Below are positions 12,152 to 23,191 of a DNA stretch of 64,000 nucleotides, one piece after another (position 1 is the first letter of the stretch; every line of letters begins with the position of its first letter). The DNA comes from Halichondria panicea (lineage: Eukaryota; Porifera; Demospongiae; Suberitida; Halichondriidae). The stretch is from the NCBI RefSeq assembly GCF_963675165.1, contig NC_087383.1, positions 6,719,139 through 6,783,138 of the forward strand, in the 5' to 3' direction. The notes under the pieces are model-generated. The model worked only from the letters and a program-made list of their open reading frames with translations, did not search any database and was not told the DNA's origin. The position numbers and the translations under genes are program-made.

Positions 12152-12260
12152 GGTTCCATCAATGTCCCTGATGGCAAGACTCCTCGCGACACTTAGCCTC
12201 GAGACCACGCCGATTGAAATCGGCAATCATAGTCCAATCATAGATACAGGGATTTGAGTA

Positions 12261-13344
12261 GCCTCGATCCCAGGCCGAGTTTTCGCTTTTATAACGGTTA
12301 GGCGAACAACTGGGCCTGGTACTAGTTGTCTGCGCATGCGTCAGTCGTTCGTCAGATTCTGACGAATGGATATTCTCGTTCACTTTCGTGACATTTATAT
12401 TCGTGTACTATCGTGTACTAGAAGTCAGTTCCCGTTTTATCATTATTGGAATCGATTGGAATGGCTCTTAGCTGAAGCTTCTCTCTTCTCTGAAGCTTAT
12501 TCTGAAGACTGAACAACAAGGGAAGAGGTATAAAGCTTTGTCAAGCTTGTTAAGGTCAGATATTTTTGTGTGGGCCCTATGGCCGGCTGTGCTATCAAGT
12601 CTTGTTCATGTTTGGCAAGAATGTAGGTAGACTATAGTTTCATCATTAATATGGTGGATCAAATGAAGAGTGTGAGCTAGAGAACTTGGTGCTGCCATCA
12701 TCAGCTCGTCGACAATGACACTATAACCGAGAAATTTAATATGTATAGATCTACACGTATTTAAAATGTCTACTTCTCTGTACAGGAGCAATGGCTAATA
12801 TCCAGCTATCCCAACAGTGCTCCTCTTGGCTATACTAACGGACGAGACTGGACAGTTTGAGGTAAGGGTTTAACCGTCTTTGGTTTCTTTTAATATTGTC
12901 CTATACTCACAGACACAGGATTGGAGTATGACCTGCTCATTCGAGCGTTGCTGGGTAGCTCAGAGACATCAAGAGAATCTACGTTTTCTCAAGCAATGAG
13001 TTACGAGTTGGGGCCTAGAATCAGAGAAGTCCAGCAGCCTGCTAAATCTTTTTGAAACGTAATTTGAAGGCATTCAATCATCCTGAAGTTGCCCTGGGTC
13101 ACTGTAATTGTGCTGCAGCACAACTGGCAACTCCCCAGGCCTTTGTGAAGCAGCTCCCTATGTGCATCTTTTGTGTACTCACCCTGTGCATTTTCTGTGT
13201 ACAAATTTCAATTATTGATTTATTAAATATTTTTGCCGACCACAAATATACAATGAAAATTTGACGCATGCGCAGACAACTAGTACCAGGCCCAGTTGTT
13301 CGCCTAACCGTTATAAAAGCGAAAACTCGGCCTGGGATCGAGGC
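12261..13344. mobile_element. TAGCCTCG-ended element, copy 1
   Basis: This 1,084-bp element has about 90-bp inverted ends GCCTCGATCCCAGGCCGAG, flanked by TA on both sides. The TA duplication suggests a Tc1/mariner-type non-autonomous element (inference). It has no transposase, and the 61-codon minus-strand frame at 12606-12791 is not recognised. Related copies or single ends occur at 13358, 34500-35740, 35825, 37790-37850, 45895, 48145, 56510 and 56935. Confidence 0.82.
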
Positions 13345-13346
13345 TA

Positions 13347-14012
13347 GGATTTGAGTAGCCTCGATCCCAGGCCGAGTTTTCGCTTTTATAACGGTTAGGC
13401 GAACAACTGGGCCTGGTACTAGTTGTCTGCGCATGTGTCAGTCGTTCGTCAGATTCTGACCAATGGATATTCTCGTTCACTTTTGTGACATTTATATTCG
13501 TGTACTATCGTGTACTAGAAGTCAGTTCCCGTTTTATCATTATTGGAATCGATTGGAATGGCTCTTAGCTGAAGCTTCTCTCTTCTCTGAAGCTTATTCT
13601 GAAGACTAAACAACAAGGGAAGAGGTATAAAGCTTTATCAAGCTTGTTAAGGTCAGATATTTTTGTGTGGGCCCTATGGCCGGCTATGCTATCAAGTCTT
13701 GTTCATGTTTGGCAAGAATGTAGGTAGACTATAGTTTCATCATTAATATGGTGGATCAAGTGAAGAGTGTGAGCTAGAGAACTTGGTGCTGCCATCATCA
13801 GCTCGTCGACAATGACACTATAACCGAGAAATTTAATATGTATAGATCTACACGTATTTAAAATGTCTACTTCTCTGTACAGGAGCAATGGCTAATATCC
13901 AGCTGTCCCAACAGTGCTCCTCTTGGCTATACTAACGGACGAGACTGGACAGTTTGAGGTAAGGGTTTAACCGTCTTTGGTTTCTTTTAATATTGTCCTA
14001 TACTCACAGACA
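13347..14012. repeat. Partial tandem duplicate of the TAGCCTCG element
   Basis: This segment repeats 12249-12913 almost base for base, including the pre-element bases GGATTTGAG and the 61-codon frame. It stops abruptly after ACTCACAGACACA, without the right inverted end. Including flanking bases points to a tandem duplication of the locus and not a second insertion. Confidence 0.85.
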
Positions 14013-14275
14013 CATTGCCAGCAATTGCCATTGTATTTTGGACACTATTGTTCTAGCATCCTGTCTAAATATTTGTTCTATTTATATGAAAATTCAAATA
14101 TTACTCAATCATTTTAACTACTGCGGAAATAAATGCTACTATAGACTATTGTAGTGCGTGCGCAAGATCTTCGCTGAACTAGCTACGTTCACTGCACTGG
14201 TGCTGGTGAGTAATATTATTGTTTACCTGTTGGTTGAGCTCATGTAGACTTCTGTGGTAGATTCTATCCTGTGGC

Positions 14276-14398
14276 AGATCTCTCTAGTCACTGTTACAGG
14301 CCGGTACAAGTAATAACAAAATACTGAGCATGCAGTACTGCCAGCTCAGTATTTTGTTATTACTTTTACCGGCCTGTAACAGTGACTAGAGAGATCTA
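14276..14398. repeat. Fold-back inverted repeat
   Basis: Two arms of about 52 bp (AGTCACTGTTACAGGCCGGT and its inverse, continuing through AATAACAAAATACTGAGC) face each other across a loop of about 14 bp. An outer CTGTGGTAGA/TCTACCACAG pair extends the pairing to about 14252-14405. It lies just left of the gene cluster starting at 14475. Whether it is a MITE or a boundary of that cluster is unknown. Confidence 0.85.
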
Positions 14399-14474
14399 CC
14401 ACAGTAAATAATTATATAGAACAGTACAGTATAGTAGTCAGTTCTCAGTCATATTCTTCTCAGTCCTGTTCTAG

Positions 14475-14852
14475 TTACAACACTTTTACTAAATTAAATT
14501 TAACTTTCTTTCTTGGCTCTTTGTTGTCCGCTTCTTTTGTGCTTTCTTCTTTTGTTTTTTTGGCTCTAAATCCTAGCAACGTGTAGTCTGGATTTAAAAC
14601 TTCTGACACCTGGACATCGTATGTTTGGCTGAGCCTCACAACTTTCTTTAAATAGTTCTGGGCCTTTTTCTGAGACCCCATCGGAAAATAATGTGTTCCA
14701 GTATCATCTGCTGTTGTAAAATAAAATTGTTTTCCCTCAGTTCCCATCTTTACTAGCGACCCAATAGGAAAGGAGTTCCTGTGGTGCCTGATCTCTCGTA
14801 AGTCGGAGTCGATGTAGTACGGGTACGGGTGGAAGTGGCAGCAATTTCCCAT
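14475..14852 (-). CDS. Small MGNCC protein of unknown function
   Basis: I do not recognise this gene. The chosen start at 14852 gives about 125 residues beginning MGNCCHFHPYPYY. A Gly-2 followed by cysteines is the classic signal for N-myristoylation and palmitoylation, so membrane anchoring is plausible. An upstream in-frame ATG at 15002 would add 50 residues and bury that motif. The middle is mixed alpha/beta in character, and the C-terminus is lysine-rich (ESTKEADNKEPRKKVKFNLV). It ends in TAA at 14475-14477. It is divergent from the chromodomain gene, whose ATG is at 15018, so the two would share a very short promoter region. It is open with no damage. Confidence 0.55.
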   Translation of the reverse strand: MGNCCHFHPYPYYIDSDLREIRHHRNSFPIGSLVKMGTEGKQFYFTTADDTGTHYFPMGSQKKAQNYLKKVVRLSQTYDVQVSEVLNPDYTLLGFRAKKTKEESTKEADNKEPRKKVKFNLVKVL

Positions 14853-15017
14853 CTCAATTCTTTCTCTGTTCTTTTTTGTATAGTAATTTACTGATTCACA
14901 TGACAGTAATAGCATGCAATCAATGGTAGTAAAGTGTGTCAAATGAATAGAGATAAAATCTTTATGGTCACTAATTATTAATCTTCCAGCAGACCTGTTC
15001 ATGCAGATCGACCTGTT

Positions 15018-15842
15018 ATGGACTCGTCAAAGAGGCAACGACCTGAGAAAGGATACTATTCCTACCTCCATAATATAAGCTCGGCTGACATGGACTTATC
15101 TAGCATGCGGGAAGCACGAGATGTGAGAACCACTCTGAGCTGTAAGTCTGATGACAGTCTGCCAGAAGGGGTCTTCCTTGTTGAGAGGATAATTCATCAT
15201 CGACTAACTAAGGTACGTAACATTTTATGATATATAGCCCTATACGATTGATTCTATTTCTAGGGGAAAACGGAGTATTTGGTAAAGTGGGCTGGTTACT
15301 CATTGGAACAGTCTTCATGGGTCGCTAAGGAAGATGTGACTATCTCTACTATCCAGTAAGATTATTAAGTATGGCATGGCAGTGCACTGTGTATTACTAT
15401 AATTATATCTGCACATTTCCCCCCTTTCAGATCATACAATACACCACAAGCACCACATACCGAGCTTATAAGCGACGCAACCAGAAGATTTGTTCTGTCC
15501 ATTCAATGTAGTTTAAATTTAGGTACTGTAAAATCCTGTAATTTAACTATAGATTTCCGGCTAGATGTATTTCGTTACCTATTTAAAGATCGAGGAACCC
15601 AAATGACCCGCGGAAAGCTCCAACTTCAACAAACTGATTTTAACGATGAATATTTTATAGGTAGTTGGTATATTTTGTATGATAGATATGGCAATGGCTG
15701 CACAGTAGATTTTCCTATTGTAGTATGTCCTAGAATTAAGTATGGACCGAAAACATATAGAAATAGCAATGGTGAAATGTTAGAGTCACCTAGACTACTA
15801 TCTGAAATTGTATGTGTAAATCTGGTGAAAAAACGTTGTTGA
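15018..15842 (+). CDS. Chromodomain protein, four exons
   Basis: Exons 15018-15212, 15264-15355, 15431-15522 and 15553-15842 join in phase to give 222 residues with no stop. Residues about 51-95 form a chromodomain: VFLVERIIHHRLTK, EYLVKWAGYS and SSWVAKEDV. The aromatic positions F53, W74 and Y77 and the later W84 fit the HP1/Polycomb fold, which binds methylated lysine on histone H3 tails; which mark is bound cannot be told. The C-terminal 120 residues (RFVLSIQCSLNL, FRLDVFRYLFKDRG, GNGCTVDFPIVVCP) are not a chromoshadow domain that I recognise. It lies between the MGNCC gene (divergent) and a convergent kinase gene, and 1.6 kb upstream of the RAG1-like transposase. Chromodomains are often carried by transposons, so it may be part of that element or a host gene. 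All splice sites are GT/AG. Confidence 0.85.
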
Positions 15843-16130
15843 TCATTGTTAATTGTTAATTGTTAATGCATGCATGGCCCAACCTGAGCAGCCAATACGC
15901 ACTATGTGACTCATAACTAACTGCTTCAGGCCAATTCTCTACCATAATGCTTTTAATGACTCTCAAACAAATGGCTGGGTCAACACGCATCCCGACTTAC
16001 AGCTAACCTTGTCAGCCTTCCATTAGAGAGCACGGATTTGCCTACAATTATACATAGACTATGTCATAGTTAAAGCTAGCACCAGATTTAAACATGAACG
16101 AATGAATGTAAGACATAATTAGTCACATAG
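15843..16130. other. Short gap between convergent genes
   Basis: This is 288 bp between the stop of the chromodomain gene and the stop of the kinase gene, containing a TTGTTAATTG repeat near 15846-15865. No other feature is visible. Confidence 0.4.
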
Positions 16131-17257
16131 TCATTCAACATTAAGAGAAATGGTTTCTAAGCTAGGACGGTCATGAGCATGATAAGAAAGACATTCCTTA
16201 ATTACATGGGCAAGTTCAGTTGACTTAATTACAATGGAGTTCATCTTCTTCATTATTCTACCTAATGAGTATATATCGCTCTGTGTGCTCTGTAAAACAA
16301 GCCCATCGCGGAGGTCTGGAGCTACTTGAGTGTGTTCTTTTATGTAAATAACTTTCTGTTCCTCGGTCAGGCAGTACTTCTTAGCATGCTTTTCTTTACA
16401 TGCCTTTCCAAAATCCACAATACATGGCCGGATACATTCTAACAAAGTAGTCCCTAATACTACGTTGTCTACTTTAAGATCATTGTGAAGAATACTCAGC
16501 TTGTGCATGTATGATAGACCATCACAAATTTGGATCAGTATTTGCATCCATGTCTTAGGGCTTAATTTAATTTCGTTAGTCGAATACAAGGCAGAATATA
16601 ATGAAACTTGTTGCTGCTTCACGCTTACATTAGACATTACTAAAGCTCTCCTGGTGGAACAAATACCAAAACAGTGTGGTATATAAGGGCTGGAATTTAA
16701 TGTAAGTAATATACTGGCTTCATGCCTAATCGATTCGATTGAGGAGTCGGAAGTAAATGTTTTGACACAGACGTCAAAACACTCTTTAAAAATCATACGA
16801 GAGCATGTTCCAAACCGACCATTTCCTATATGAACATCACCACCCCCATCTGCTAAACATTTCTCACTTATCTCTGGAACTACAGTAACTCCTCGCATAA
16901 TATCAGCATTCGTACACATTCTTGGAGTTGCCTTGGGTAGACTGATTGCACTCGTCTTCATGGCTGCTGTTAGTAACTTTAGTGGTCGTTGGTGACTGCA
17001 GGATGTTCCCAGAGTTCCTGTCCGTAATTGCTTAGCTCGATACACGTTGAGTTCCCTGTATGAACAATATTATTTACTGGCTGTTAATCAGCAACTTACA
17101 GTTTATAATCTATTGCCTTCTTCTTCCAATTCTGAACATTTTTCTCGGCACATTCAAGGCTCTTCTTCTCCATACACAGCTGCTTGCCAATTTTGTCAAC
17201 TCTAGCTTTTCGATTGAGCCTCTTGAGCTTGGATCTTGAGAATGTCTGGTCAGCCAT
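16131..17257 (-). CDS. Protein kinase, two exons
   Basis: Exon 1 (17257-17100) encodes a basic, probably coiled-coil N-terminus (MADQTFSRSKLKRLNRKAR) and ends at a GTAAGT donor. Exon 2 (17055-16131) encodes the kinase domain. The total is about 360 residues, in phase and without stops. Visible kinase motifs are the glycine loop IGNGRFGTC, the lysine strand VCVKTF, a C-helix glutamate in RHEASIL, the catalytic loop HNDLKVDNVVL, the metal loop VDFGKA, and APDLRDG in place of APE. HND instead of HRD suggests a non-RD kinase that would not need activation-loop phosphorylation. Substrates are unknown. The gene is head-to-head with the RAG1-like transposase (ATGs at 17257 and 17472), suggesting a shared 215-bp promoter. 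It may be host-derived or element-borne. Confidence 0.85.
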
Positions 17258-17471
17258 TTTGTAATAAGTCTAAGAGAACCAGAGGTCGCAAAATACCCGC
17301 CATAATGCATCTGAGAAGTGTTATCATGCTATTGAATGAGTACTGTGGTTAATTTAGTGGGTGATAACACCGCAGCCTATTCACCCGCCCACTCATATTG
17401 ACATGGCTAATTAATTTTGTTACATAACAGCTCAAGGGACCTTTTGTTCCATTATCCCGGGCCTCCTAGCT
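17258..17471. promoter_or_regulatory. Candidate bidirectional promoter
   Basis: This is 214 bp between the divergent start codons of the kinase and the RAG1-like transposase. No TATA box or known factor site stands out; the call rests only on geometry. Confidence 0.35.
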
Positions 17472-20051
17472 ATGGCAGTAAACAAGCAGTCCAGAAGAGC
17501 AGAGAGCCTGTCCATCACCATCTCAAATTCAGCAAAGAAGTACTCTGACTTCAGCCACACAGAACCACAAGTACAGCCAAACTTCTCTCTCTCTATTCCT
17601 ATCGAGTTGCTGCATCATTGGTACATGAACAAGAAGGCAGAAGAGACATTCATTAGCTTAGTTAATAGCATGGTAACAATAGTTAAACTAGCACAAAGCG
17701 ATCGTCTGGAGAAAAGGCTTGCAGAACAAGCTAGCAAGGTAGCAAGAAGGATACGGGGGCTAAAAGGAAGAAGGAGGTATGCCGTACTTGCTGGAGAATA
17801 CAACCTCTTCGTGCTTGATGGAGAAGCAGAATCGTATTCTGAAATTGAGCAGCAACTATCCACTGAATCTCCACAGCCAACAACAATCCCCGAAACAAGT
17901 AGACCTACCACAGCACACATCAACAAAGGCAAAAAAGTTCACGAGGTATCACCACGACAGGTAAAACGAAAGCTAGCACACTGTAAGAGCTCTGCAGAGC
18001 AAGCGCTTTGGTTTTGTGAATCATTCGGTCTTCAGCCAGAATCTTTAGAGCTACGCAAACAGACAGGATCTCCCATCAAATTCAATTTTTTATCTAGCCC
18101 ATCTCACAAGCCACAACATCAAACGCCAGCTCTTTCACCAAACGATTCTGCGAGGGTACAGCAAGCTCTTTATGTACTTGACAGGTTTGCTGTGAGTGAC
18201 GAAGCTTATCATGAATTGAGCGTCGCATCTGATTTACCACCACTGTACCGAATCAAGGATGCTCGCCTCTCAATTAACAACTCTCTCGACATCCGACATC
18301 TCGAAGGTCCTTATCCTGGTGCTTATAGACCACCGAAAGCTGCAATCCAGGAAGAGCTAGCTAAGATCGTAAGTAAAGAAGAAATTATACATTATTATTA
18401 TGGATTATTATTTTAGGTTCATTCAGGGAAAGCTATCACCCAACCAGTAAAAGTAAAACTCAGTGGTGACGGAGCCAGATTCACAAGATCATCCAATATC
18501 ATACTTCTCTCATTTGCATTTCCAGAAATTCAAGACAATGTTTTATCAGGCATGGGTAAGCTTAACAATAAAAATATTAAACGAGAAAGTGGTGAAAATA
18601 TTTTTATATTGACATTCATACAGGCAATCATACTTTTGCTGGCCTAAAAGCCGAAGAGTCGTATGAAACAATTAGTTCAGGACTATCTGAGGTATTGAAG
18701 GAGTTGAACGACATCATTTCACACCCACTACTCACTGTTGATGAAACAGAGTACCGCCTTGAGTTTTTCCTGGGTAGTGATTACAAGGTGAGAATGTATA
18801 GTTAATTACTGACTATAAAAATTGCATTATTAGTTTCTTTTACTGAGTATGGGCCTCAACAAAGCAACCTCTATGTACGCTTGTGTCTGGTGTACCATCA
18901 AGAAGGATGAAAGGTATATCTATAATTATTATATGCTTAAACCTAGCTTCCCCATTTGCCGCTATAGGTGGGATATGTCAAAGGATAGGGCTGACTACAC
19001 CGTAACAAATGCAAGAACATTGAGTTCCCTACAAGCAAAAGGCGCACTTCCCAGCAGTAAACCAGCAAGTGTACGACTAGGATCAATTACAACACCACTA
19101 CTGAACATAGAGCCAGACCATATAATACCCGATGAGCTACACCTACTCCTACGTATAGCTGACGTTTTAACAAGAAATCTCATTCTAGAGATAGTGGCAT
19201 CTGCTAAACAAGACAGACAAGGAAACGCACATATACTCACTCACCTACAAACACTACAGACGATCGTTAAAGACTGTGGTATCACGTTCAGGGTATGGGA
19301 AGCAAGGGGTCCAGATGGCAAAGCTTCTGGACATTACGAATGGACATCACTGCAGGGGAACGACACCAAGAAGTTTCTGGAACGTCTCCCAGTGAGGTTT
19401 GCTGACCTACTGAAGGAAGAAATTCAAGCTAAAATGGCCCAACTTTGGACAGTGAGTACTAATTAAATTTCCCTTCGCATTTTACAAACATAATTATTTA
19501 TATGGTCTGGCTCTATAGGAATTTCTCTCTTTGTATAAGATGGTTTCTAGCTGGACTCCACCTCCCAGTGAAGTGGTTGAGCAAAAGGTATAGTGTTAGT
19601 TTACTAGTAGGGAGAACCATTGTATCTAATTTACTATAATCTATCATGATAGGCGAAAGACTGGATAAGGCTTTTCTTGAGCTTGAAGCACAAGTGTCAA
19701 GGGTTTCAGGAAAAGAATATTACGCCCTATATGCACACACTGGTCTTTCACTTCCCTTACTTTATTTCAAAATACGGAAATGTCAAGATGTTTAGTGGAC
19801 AAGGTGAGTTCGAGTGTAAAGAGATAACATTTTAATCACCTTTTTCTCTAGGGGTGGAGAAAAATAATGATGACGCCAAGAGACACTACTTCTCCAGTAA
19901 TCTGCATGACCCAGTGGGGGAGGTTCTGAAAGCTGAAGCGAGAATAGACGAGACATCACAATTTAAGCGAAAGAAACGAAAGTACATACGAAAAACTCCA
20001 TTAGATTTAGTAGACATGAACAAACAGCCACGACTTGACTCTGAATCATGA
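17472..20051 (+). CDS. RAG1/Transib-like DDE transposase, eight exons, intact
   Basis: Exons 17472-18368, 18417-18555, 18624-18787, 18834-18913, 18968-19451, 19519-19587, 19653-19803 and 19852-20051 join in phase to about 727 residues with no stop. The C-terminal half carries the RNase-H-fold transposase signature of RAG1 and Transib. D317 lies in KLSGDGARF, D398 in FFLGSDYK, C417-x2-C420 in YACVWC, D-x-LH in IPDELHLLL, H639-x4-H644 in MHTLVFHFP, and E664 in QGVEKNND. The spacings D398 to C417 (19) and H644 to E664 (20) equal those of RAG1 D708-C727 and H942-E962 as I recall them. AEESYETISSGLSEVL also resembles RAG1 near ADESDHETLTAIL. The 300-residue N-terminus has no RING finger and is unrecognised. 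I could not find CACWRTG-type ends or a 5-bp duplication around the gene, so it may be an element with unlocated ends or a host gene. Confidence 0.8.
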
Positions 20052-22409
20052 TTAATTCTACCCAACATAATAATATAGTATACTATATATCCTGATAGAT
20101 TGTACACATTTACTATCTTCAAGTAAATGACTGCTAGCCTATACTTACTTGCAGCCATATACACTCACTTTACATTGCTGGTACATTGCGATTAATGGGG
20201 AATTCCCCAAATTAGTGGCTCTACGCAGCTCTTGGGTATGTGTAGATAATGCGATACGTCATTGATAATTGTGGATTTTTTGACAAAACTGGACACATTT
20301 TGGAACCGCTTAGTCCACTTTATATCGAGCAGCAGCCGCTTTAAGCAGCAGAGTAGGCCGTATATTTTTGCTGGCAATCGGCAAAAATGAAAATATATGT
20401 GTAAGAATGCCGCAAATCAAACACAAAAATACAAAATAATCAAATTTTACAATACAATACACGAGACAAGCGCTGAAACATTGATCAACAAAAGCAGTTA
20501 GGGAACTTATACAAGCTGGCTGGCTAGCTTCTTGTGGGATTCCAAGGTTAGCTAAGGTGTATTTCTTCTTCTTTGTATCGGCAAATCAACTGAAAGTAGC
20601 TCCCTACAAGGGAAAAAGGGAAGCATAGCCTTTGGTCTCATAAGAACACATATAAAATCATACCGTAATATACAGAAAATTACTAACTGATTTACTGACA
20701 TATTTTAATTGGTGTCCAGTCATTGCTGGCAATGACACAGTTTGTATGACAGACTAATAGTAGTAGCTCACGATTGGGCTCAAGGATAGCTTTAGCTGTG
20801 GTGCAAAGGCTTGCATATGCAGAGCAAAGCCTCCTATAGGTCGATTTTTCCCCAAAATAAACAGGCCTAAAGGATTTATTGGACAAAAATTGGTTTGTAA
20901 TGAGCCATAATTACGTAACTGTTCACGTGACAAGTACTTCCGCTCTCGACATTACAGTTGCAAGAACTCCTCAAATCCCTGTAGTGTAGAAAGAGGGATT
21001 GGAAACGGATCCAGGCTGCGCAGGAAGTTAATTCACTGCACCGGAAGCTAATAATAGTTTCTTCACATCACCTTGGGATATATGGGATGGCAGCACAGAT
21101 TACAGAGCAGACAGACAGCATATGAGACTTGAGAAGAGCTAGAGCTAAAGAGCAGTGATGAGGTATAAGTCCAAAATACCAGTCTACATTAATTTGTGAA
21201 GACGAAGGATTCAAGATATTTAGCAGTGCCAGCATCATGTAATTGCACTGACTTTAGCAACAAAGTTGTAGCTATGAATGTATGATTTACGAGGGAAATA
21301 CAATTTAATAGCTTGATCACTTTAGCGTATTGTGTATTCACACTCTTTAGTATTATAGTTCATTCGATTCATAATTATAATTATGGTTGTTTGATCACAC
21401 GTAAAAAAATAATTATGCATCAAATAGAAATGTAGTTAAACGCTTCGAGAGGGTTCTAGCCGATTCGCTCACTCAGAAAGGCACTTGCGCAAGGGAGGAT
21501 GAACAGGTCCCCTACCGCATGTCAATGAATGATTTGACTGCAAAGGGACGAGGGGAGTTTTAGGTTTACAATACACATTGTATATATACGTACCTGACTG
21601 TAAACTTCAGTCCTTGTGGCATCACTACAGCATCTTAAGCTCCTTACGGCTAGAAACAGATTTTTCCCCCTATCCCAGTCGTCCAGGTATTCATTATCCA
21701 ACCCTATAGTATAATTATATCACCCATGGGTAAGTAAACAAGACGGTAGTAACATAATAACGTATGACCAGTATATACATGTACGTACGTTAATTTGTAA
21801 ATATACATGTAGACTAAACATCACAGCTACTGCCAAAATAAGGCTTTGTTCAGTCAAATAAGGGTGCCCAATATACAGTACTCATATAAAAGCATAGGAA
21901 TACCCAAGACAAATTATAAGCCAAAGAGAGGTACGGAAAAGTGAACATAAATTCCGGTAAATTTTGCCATTTTATCACATGTTGTGAACTTTCCTTAGTA
22001 CTTAGCAGTCAACACCATTCCATACCTCACCTAATTCTCTATTCAACAAAGTCAAAATGGTAAATATTGCTTGTATTAACAACGAAGATATAGGTACAGA
22101 AAGTCATTCCCAGTTGATATAATATAATATTATAATATATAATATAGGCCTGGAAATCCAGTAACATAAAGAAATGATGGCGTTATGACGTTTGAATGTT
22201 ATAACATGACATACGTGACCTTATTGGAGTTATAGCATGACGTACGTGACCTTATAACGTGGCGTACGTAACCTTATAACGTGGCGTATGTAGTGTAGCC
22301 AAGGGAGACTTTGAACCTTGACCTTGCCTTCCTTATCACCTTGCCTTTTCATATGCGCATGCGCATAAGCAACCTTGCATGCCTTCAATAACAAGCTAGC
22401 TAGCTAGAG
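20052..22409. other. No gene; dispersed repeats
   Basis: About 20560-20990 is a dispersed repeat that recurs inverted at about 47700-48060, and in part at 48250-48325 (shared string GTGACAAGTACTTCCGCTCT). A MULE-like end (GGGATTGGAAACG) follows near 20997. Near 22187-22290 a short motif around GACGTACGTGACCTTATAACGTGG is repeated about four times, possibly subterminal repeats of the broken transposon whose coding exon begins at 22410. Confidence 0.55.
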
Positions 22410-23191
22410 ATGACTGAGCAGGATGAATTGTTTGGAGCATAGAATCAATACTTTATTGATGTCAGCAGATTCCTAGAGAACACAGAACATCATCGTGGAA
22501 TAGCGTATCGAGAATTTTGTGACTATGTTTTGCCAAGACTAGAAGTTTGTCTGAGTACTTGCATGCAACTATCTGATCAAATGCTGCAAGGGGGTTCTGA
22601 AGTTGGAGAAGAAGATGAGCTAGTAATTAATGAGTTTCAATCGAATTTGGCTCATCTACTAGAGTGCCTGAGAAGTGTACACAGACAGTGGGTGCAATAT
22701 GAAGAGATAATAGAAACCAGCAAATTCCAGTATCAAGCTGCTAGAAGAATCTTTGGAAGAGGAAGATCTAAGTTTGAAATTGAAAAGGAACAACTAGTGT
22801 ACCTATCATCACTAAATTTTAGCTGGACTGAAATTGCGGCCCTGCTTGGTGTATCTTGTATGACCATATATAGGTAAGTTTTTGACTGATAAACATAAGT
22901 AATCTTGTGTATACAGAAGACGAGTTGAGTTTGAATTGCTGGATGACTCTGCAACAACTTTATCAGATCATGAGCTCAACAGGATTGTGAAGGAAATCCA
23001 TTCAGAATCCCCGACGTTAGGAGTCATTATGGTATGTGGAAGGCTGAGAAGAATGGGATATAGTGTGTCAAGGGATAGAGTCCGATGTTCTCTAAGGTCA
23101 TCTGACCCATTAAGTGCAGCTTCAAGATTGATGGGTGGTCTTAGTCGACGACAGCCTTACTCAGTTGCTGGCCCAAACCTCTGGCATATTG

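Noticed and set aside
14475-20051. Clear terminal repeats bounding the RAG1-like cluster
   Set aside because: I looked for CACWRTG-type or other matching inverted ends near 14000-14475 and 20052-20500. Only the unrelated fold-back at 14276-14398 was found.
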